Source of the DNA: an uncultured Lachnospiraceae bacterium | Lineage (GTDB): Bacteria > Bacillota_A > Clostridia > Lachnospirales > Lachnospiraceae | Direction of reading: 5' to 3' | Length of the DNA: 8,923 nt | Assembly (NCBI GenBank): GCA_902795715.1 | Contig: CADBME010000055.1 | Span: 1-8,923, forward strand | In this document: one piece after another, positions 6,475 to 8,923 of the stretch | Position numbering within the stretch: the stretch's first letter is position 1 | Layout: the number at the start of each line of letters is the position of its first letter | Notes under the pieces: model-generated | What the model saw: the letters and a program-made list of their open reading frames with translations, nothing else | The model's database searches: none | What the model was told of the DNA's origin: nothing | Program-made: the position numbers and the translations under genes

Positions 6475-6588
6475 AAGAGTGCGAAGGTTTACTACTATAA
6501 CTATTATGGCATCACCGACAATGGCAGAAGTCTTTACAAACTAAACAAGGAATCAGAATGGGGCCGCCGCACTATGTGGCGGTCTCAT
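6475..6588 (+). pseudogene. possible remnant of a YYxN-type beta-propeller-like coding sequence
   Basis: In the frame of the preceding gene, after TGA GCG CCC TGA, the bases encode KVYYYNYYGITDNGRSLYK and then LNKESEWG. The style recalls repeat units of surface proteins of the DUF5050 type (aromatic strand, short turn, SLYKLN). There is no start codon or ribosome binding site, and the right part forms the terminator at 6557-6594. It is either a leftover gene fragment or chance. Confidence 0.2.
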
Positions 6589-6594
6589 TTTTTT
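6557..6594 (+). terminator. intrinsic terminator after the secreted-protein operon
   Basis: AATGGGGCCGCC (6557-6568) pairs with GGCGGTCTCATT (6578-6589) over 12 pairs (two G-U) with a 9-base loop, followed by a run of T (6588-6594). It separates the secreted-protein unit from the ABC importer operon. Confidence 0.9.
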
Positions 6595-6642
6595 GTGCAA
6601 AATAAAAGCATCCTTATGGCAAATCGCTGATATTTATTTGTT

Positions 6643-6648
6643 TATAAT
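6643..6648 (+). promoter_or_regulatory. candidate -10 box of the ABC importer operon
   Basis: A perfect TATAAT lies about 100 bases before the first permease gene, in an AT-rich stretch after the terminator. No good -35 hexamer stands 16-18 bases upstream, so an activator may be needed or the real promoter lies elsewhere. Confidence 0.35.
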
Positions 6649-6678
6649 AGGACAAAATATATCTGTTTACTTCAAATA

Positions 6679-6706
6679 ACATGCATGTAATAATGTACAT
6701 TAATAC
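6679..6706 (+). repeat. adjacent palindromes in the importer leader, possible operator
   Basis: ACATGCATGT (6679-6688) is an exact 10-base palindrome. TAATGTACATTA (6691-6702) is an exact 12-base palindrome, itself the centre of the near-palindrome GTAATAATGTACATTAATAC (6687-6706, one mismatched pair type repeated once per arm). They lie downstream of the TATAAT and upstream of the GTG start, where a repressor could act. The regulator is unknown. Confidence 0.35.
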
Positions 6707-6747
6707 CAATAAAAATTAAGTTTGATGATGAGAAATGGGGAGATGTC

Positions 6748-7689
6748 GTGAAGAAATATATTGCCGGCAGGATACTATTTGTCATACCGATCATGTTTGT
6801 TTTGTCCTTATTTACTTTCGGATTGACATACCTTTCTCCCTCAGATCCGGTGACCTTATACTACCAGAGTATGGGAACAAAACCGGACAAAAAGATGGTG
6901 GAGAAGAAAAAAGAAGAGATGGGACTGAATGATCCTTTTATCGTCCAGTATGGACGTTGGCTTTCCAGGGTTTTCAAGGGGGACCTGGGAGAGTCTTACA
7001 AGTACAGGACTTCTGTCTGGACAGAGATGGGGAAGCGGTTGCCCAACACATTGATCCTGACCGGAGCCACGGTCCTTCTTACAATTCTCTTCGCAGTGCC
7101 TCTGGGTATTCTTTGCGCTGCATACCAGAACAGTTTTCTGGATTATCTTTTGCGATTCATCTCTTTCCTGGGTGTTTCCATGCCGAGTTTTTGGGTGGGC
7201 ACTCTTCTTATGTACACTTTCGGTGTTCGACTCCATATGCTGCCTATTATGGGAAGCGGAGATTTAAAACACCTGATTCTTCCTTCCGTTACCCTGGCCT
7301 TTTGGATGACATCCCTTTATATCAGAAGATTAAGGGGAAGTGCTCTTGAGGAAATGAATAAAGACTATATGATCGGCGGAATGGCCAAAGGTTTTTCCAG
7401 ATCAAGTATCATTATGAAACAGGTGCTGCCCAACTCCCTCTTGTCGGTTATCACCATGTTCGGTATGTCGATCGGCAGCCTGCTTGGCGGAGCGACCATT
7501 GTCGAGACCATTTTTGAATGGCAGGGGGTAGGTAAGATGGCGGTGGATGCTATCTCTCTTAAAGATTATCCTATTATACAGGGCTATGTTCTGTGGATGG
7601 CCATGATTTATGTAAGTGTAAACCTGATTGTCGATCTCATGTATCAGGTCCTGGATCCCAGGATCAGGCTGGGAGGTGAGAAGGCATGA
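6748..7689 (+). CDS. ABC importer permease, DppB/OppB/NikB family
   Basis: 313 residues; starts with GTG 6748 after GGGGAGA. It forms one half of the membrane channel of a peptide/nickel-type ABC importer. The N-terminus shows the family opening (YIAGRILFVIPIMFVLSLFTFGL, first helix; then SPSDPV and a charged periplasmic region with GLNDPFIVQYGRWL), followed by the BPD_transp_1 domain with five more helices. The EAA loop that contacts the ATPase is at about residues 200-222 (MNKDYMIGGMAKGFSR, then the PN of VLPNSL). The C-terminus DPRIRLGG is typical. It overlaps the next permease by 4 bases (ATGA). Length is normal. The substrate (peptide, nickel or metallophore) cannot be told from the sequence. 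An AT-rich leader with palindromes precedes it. Confidence 0.93.
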   Translation: MKKYIAGRILFVIPIMFVLSLFTFGLTYLSPSDPVTLYYQSMGTKPDKKMVEKKKEEMGLNDPFIVQYGRWLSRVFKGDLGESYKYRTSVWTEMGKRLPNTLILTGATVLLTILFAVPLGILCAAYQNSFLDYLLRFISFLGVSMPSFWVGTLLMYTFGVRLHMLPIMGSGDLKHLILPSVTLAFWMTSLYIRRLRGSALEEMNKDYMIGGMAKGFSRSSIIMKQVLPNSLLSVITMFGMSIGSLLGGATIVETIFEWQGVGKMAVDAISLKDYPIIQGYVLWMAMIYVSVNLIVDLMYQVLDPRIRLGGEKA

Positions 7690-8567
7690 AGGTTTATGTA
7701 AGTAAAGCATTAAAGAACCGGGAATTTATGAGCATGCTGTGTTTGGCTCTTCTTCTTATTCTGATTCCTGTCTTTGCCCCGCAGATTGCCCCTCATGATC
7801 CCATCGCCAACGACTATGCCAATGCCATGATTCCAGGCAACCGGGAGTTTCCTTTTGGAACAGACCAGATTGGCAGATGTATTCTGTCCAGACTGATCTG
7901 GGGAGGAAGAACATCTCTTCTGATTGTATTTGTGGTTGTCTTTATTGTTGCAGTTGTTGGTGTCTTTCTGGGAATCATCGCCGGTTTTTTCGGCGGCTGG
8001 GTGGATATGTTGATTACCCGTTTCACAGATATTGTCATGGCTCTTCCGGCTACAGTCTTTGTCATCGCCCTTGTCAGCGTACTGGGACCAAGCCTTCGAC
8101 ACACTGTCATGGCCATGTCCATGGTTGGATGGACAGAATACTGCCGCGTCTCCAGAGCTCTGGTCCTGGCAGAGAAAGAGAGTCCTTATGTGCAGGAGGC
8201 GAGATTGGGAGGCCTTAGCCGGTTTCAGATTATAAGGAGGAATATCCTGCCGAATGTATTCCCCTATCTTCTGGTCAATATTACTCAGGATATCGGCAAC
8301 CAGCTGCTGACATTAAGCGGTTTGTCCCTGCTGGGACTGTCATCTCAACCCCCCACACCGGAATGGGGTTTTATGTTGAGTGAAGGCAGAAAGTATATCC
8401 AGGCGGCTCCATGGTTGATTTTCTACCCCGGATTGATCATTGTCATCCATGTTATTGTGTTCAACCTTTTGGGAGACAGCCTTAGAGATATATTAGATCC
8501 AAGATATCAAAAGCAAAGAGGTAAAGGAAGGAGATTAAAAGAATGGATAAAAGAAAAATCCTGGTAA
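7686..8567 (+). CDS. ABC importer permease, DppC/OppC/NikC family
   Basis: 293 residues. It forms the second half of the importer channel. It has an N-terminal helix, then the family marker HDPIANDYANAM and FPFGTDQIGRCILSRLIWGGR, which precede the BPD_transp_1 domain in all members, then about five helices. The EAA loop lies at about residues 163-190 (YVQEARLGGLSRFQIIRRN, followed by ILPNVFPYL). The C-terminal GDSLRDILDPRYQKQ is the usual end. ATG 7686 overlaps the stop of the first permease, and the 3' end overlaps the solute-binding protein gene by 25 bases, so the operon is translationally coupled. Intact, normal length. Confidence 0.94.
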   Translation: MKVYVSKALKNREFMSMLCLALLLILIPVFAPQIAPHDPIANDYANAMIPGNREFPFGTDQIGRCILSRLIWGGRTSLLIVFVVVFIVAVVGVFLGIIAGFFGGWVDMLITRFTDIVMALPATVFVIALVSVLGPSLRHTVMAMSMVGWTEYCRVSRALVLAEKESPYVQEARLGGLSRFQIIRRNILPNVFPYLLVNITQDIGNQLLTLSGLSLLGLSSQPPTPEWGFMLSEGRKYIQAAPWLIFYPGLIIVIHVIVFNLLGDSLRDILDPRYQKQRGKGRRLKEWIKEKSW

Positions 8568-8923
8568 TGATCCTCGCAGTGACACTGATTGCAACAACAT
8601 TATTGGCAGGATGCGGGTCCGGCAGTGGAAGTGGGGAAACTACCGGAGAGCAGACCGCCGCTCAGGATGGTCATATCAATGCAGCCCTGTATTGGTTCGG
8701 AACCAGTTTGGATCCCGCAACGGAATATGACGGGTGGACCACAAACCGTGCCGGACTTACAGAGACTTTGGTTACGGTTGACAAAAACTATGAGATCCAG
8801 CCTTTGCTGGCAGAGAGCTGGGAGCAGAAGGATGACGTGACATGGGTTATGCATATTCGTGAGGGCGTCACCTTCCATGATGGGACACCTGTGGATGGAG
8901 CAGCAGTAAAAGCGGCTTTTGAC
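8543..8923 (+). CDS. solute-binding lipoprotein of the peptide/nickel importer (SBP_bac_5), truncated at the window edge
   Basis: The first 127 residues are present and the frame is open at the right edge. ATG 8543 follows AAGGAAGGAG (8523-8532) and lies inside the end of the preceding permease gene. There is a lipoprotein signal peptide with lipobox LLAGC (Cys24), then a Gly/Ser-rich linker, then the SBP_bac_5 opening: LDPATEYDGW, AGLTETLVTVD, IQPLLAESWE, and IREGVTFHDGTPVDG. This family delivers oligopeptides, nickel or metal-chelator complexes to the permeases. The order permease, permease, binding protein fits, and ATPase genes probably follow outside the window. Substrate is not determined. 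Confidence 0.93.
   Translation, partial: MDKRKILVMILAVTLIATTLLAGCGSGSGSGETTGEQTAAQDGHINAALYWFGTSLDPATEYDGWTTNRAGLTETLVTVDKNYEIQPLLAESWEQKDDVTWVMHIREGVTFHDGTPVDGAAVKAAFD

Overview
The window looks like a chromosomal segment of a Firmicutes bacterium, most likely a Clostridia/Lachnospiraceae-type gut anaerobe. The basis is an intermediate base composition, strong purine-rich ribosome binding sites, tightly overlapping operon genes, a PrsW-type protease next to an ECF sigma factor, and a secreted protein ending in a lysine-rich module of a kind I associate with Lachnospiraceae surface proteins. This placement is an inference from style, not from a marker gene.

Layout. (1) 1-345: the 3' end of a gene I cannot identify, closed by a branched terminator. 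(2) 581-2723: a four-gene operon encoding an ECF sigma factor, a small two-helix membrane protein, a seven-helix membrane protein and a PrsW-family intramembrane protease. All four genes overlap. The sigma factor has an in-frame UGA at codon 80, exactly at the end of its sigma2 domain; reading continues in the same frame through a complete sigma4 domain. Two back-to-back RNA hairpins follow the UGA. (3) 2913-6465: a second operon with a paralogue of the two-helix protein followed by a 1081-residue secreted protein carrying an aerolysin/ETX-MTX2-like stretch, Ig-like domains and a Lys-rich C-terminus. (4) 6748-8923: the start of an oligopeptide/nickel-type ABC importer operon (two permeases and a truncated solute-binding lipoprotein).

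How parts may work together. Units 2 and 3 appear to be one system. Each begins with, or soon encodes, a member of the same small membrane family. Both operons carry the same two upstream sequence blocks (TATCTAT, 15-16 nt, AATCATTTCA) ahead of the first gene. By analogy with PrsW/RsiW/SigW in Bacillus, I infer that PrsW relieves membrane-bound inhibition of the sigma factor, which then activates its own operon and the secreted-protein operon. The UGA adds a possible extra checkpoint: full-length sigma would be made only if the stop is read through. Whether this is programmed recoding or simply a nonsense mutation cannot be settled from one sequence. TGA is a normal stop for five other genes here, so general UGA reassignment is unlikely.

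The ABC importer sits behind its own terminator and promoter-like sequence and is probably unrelated.
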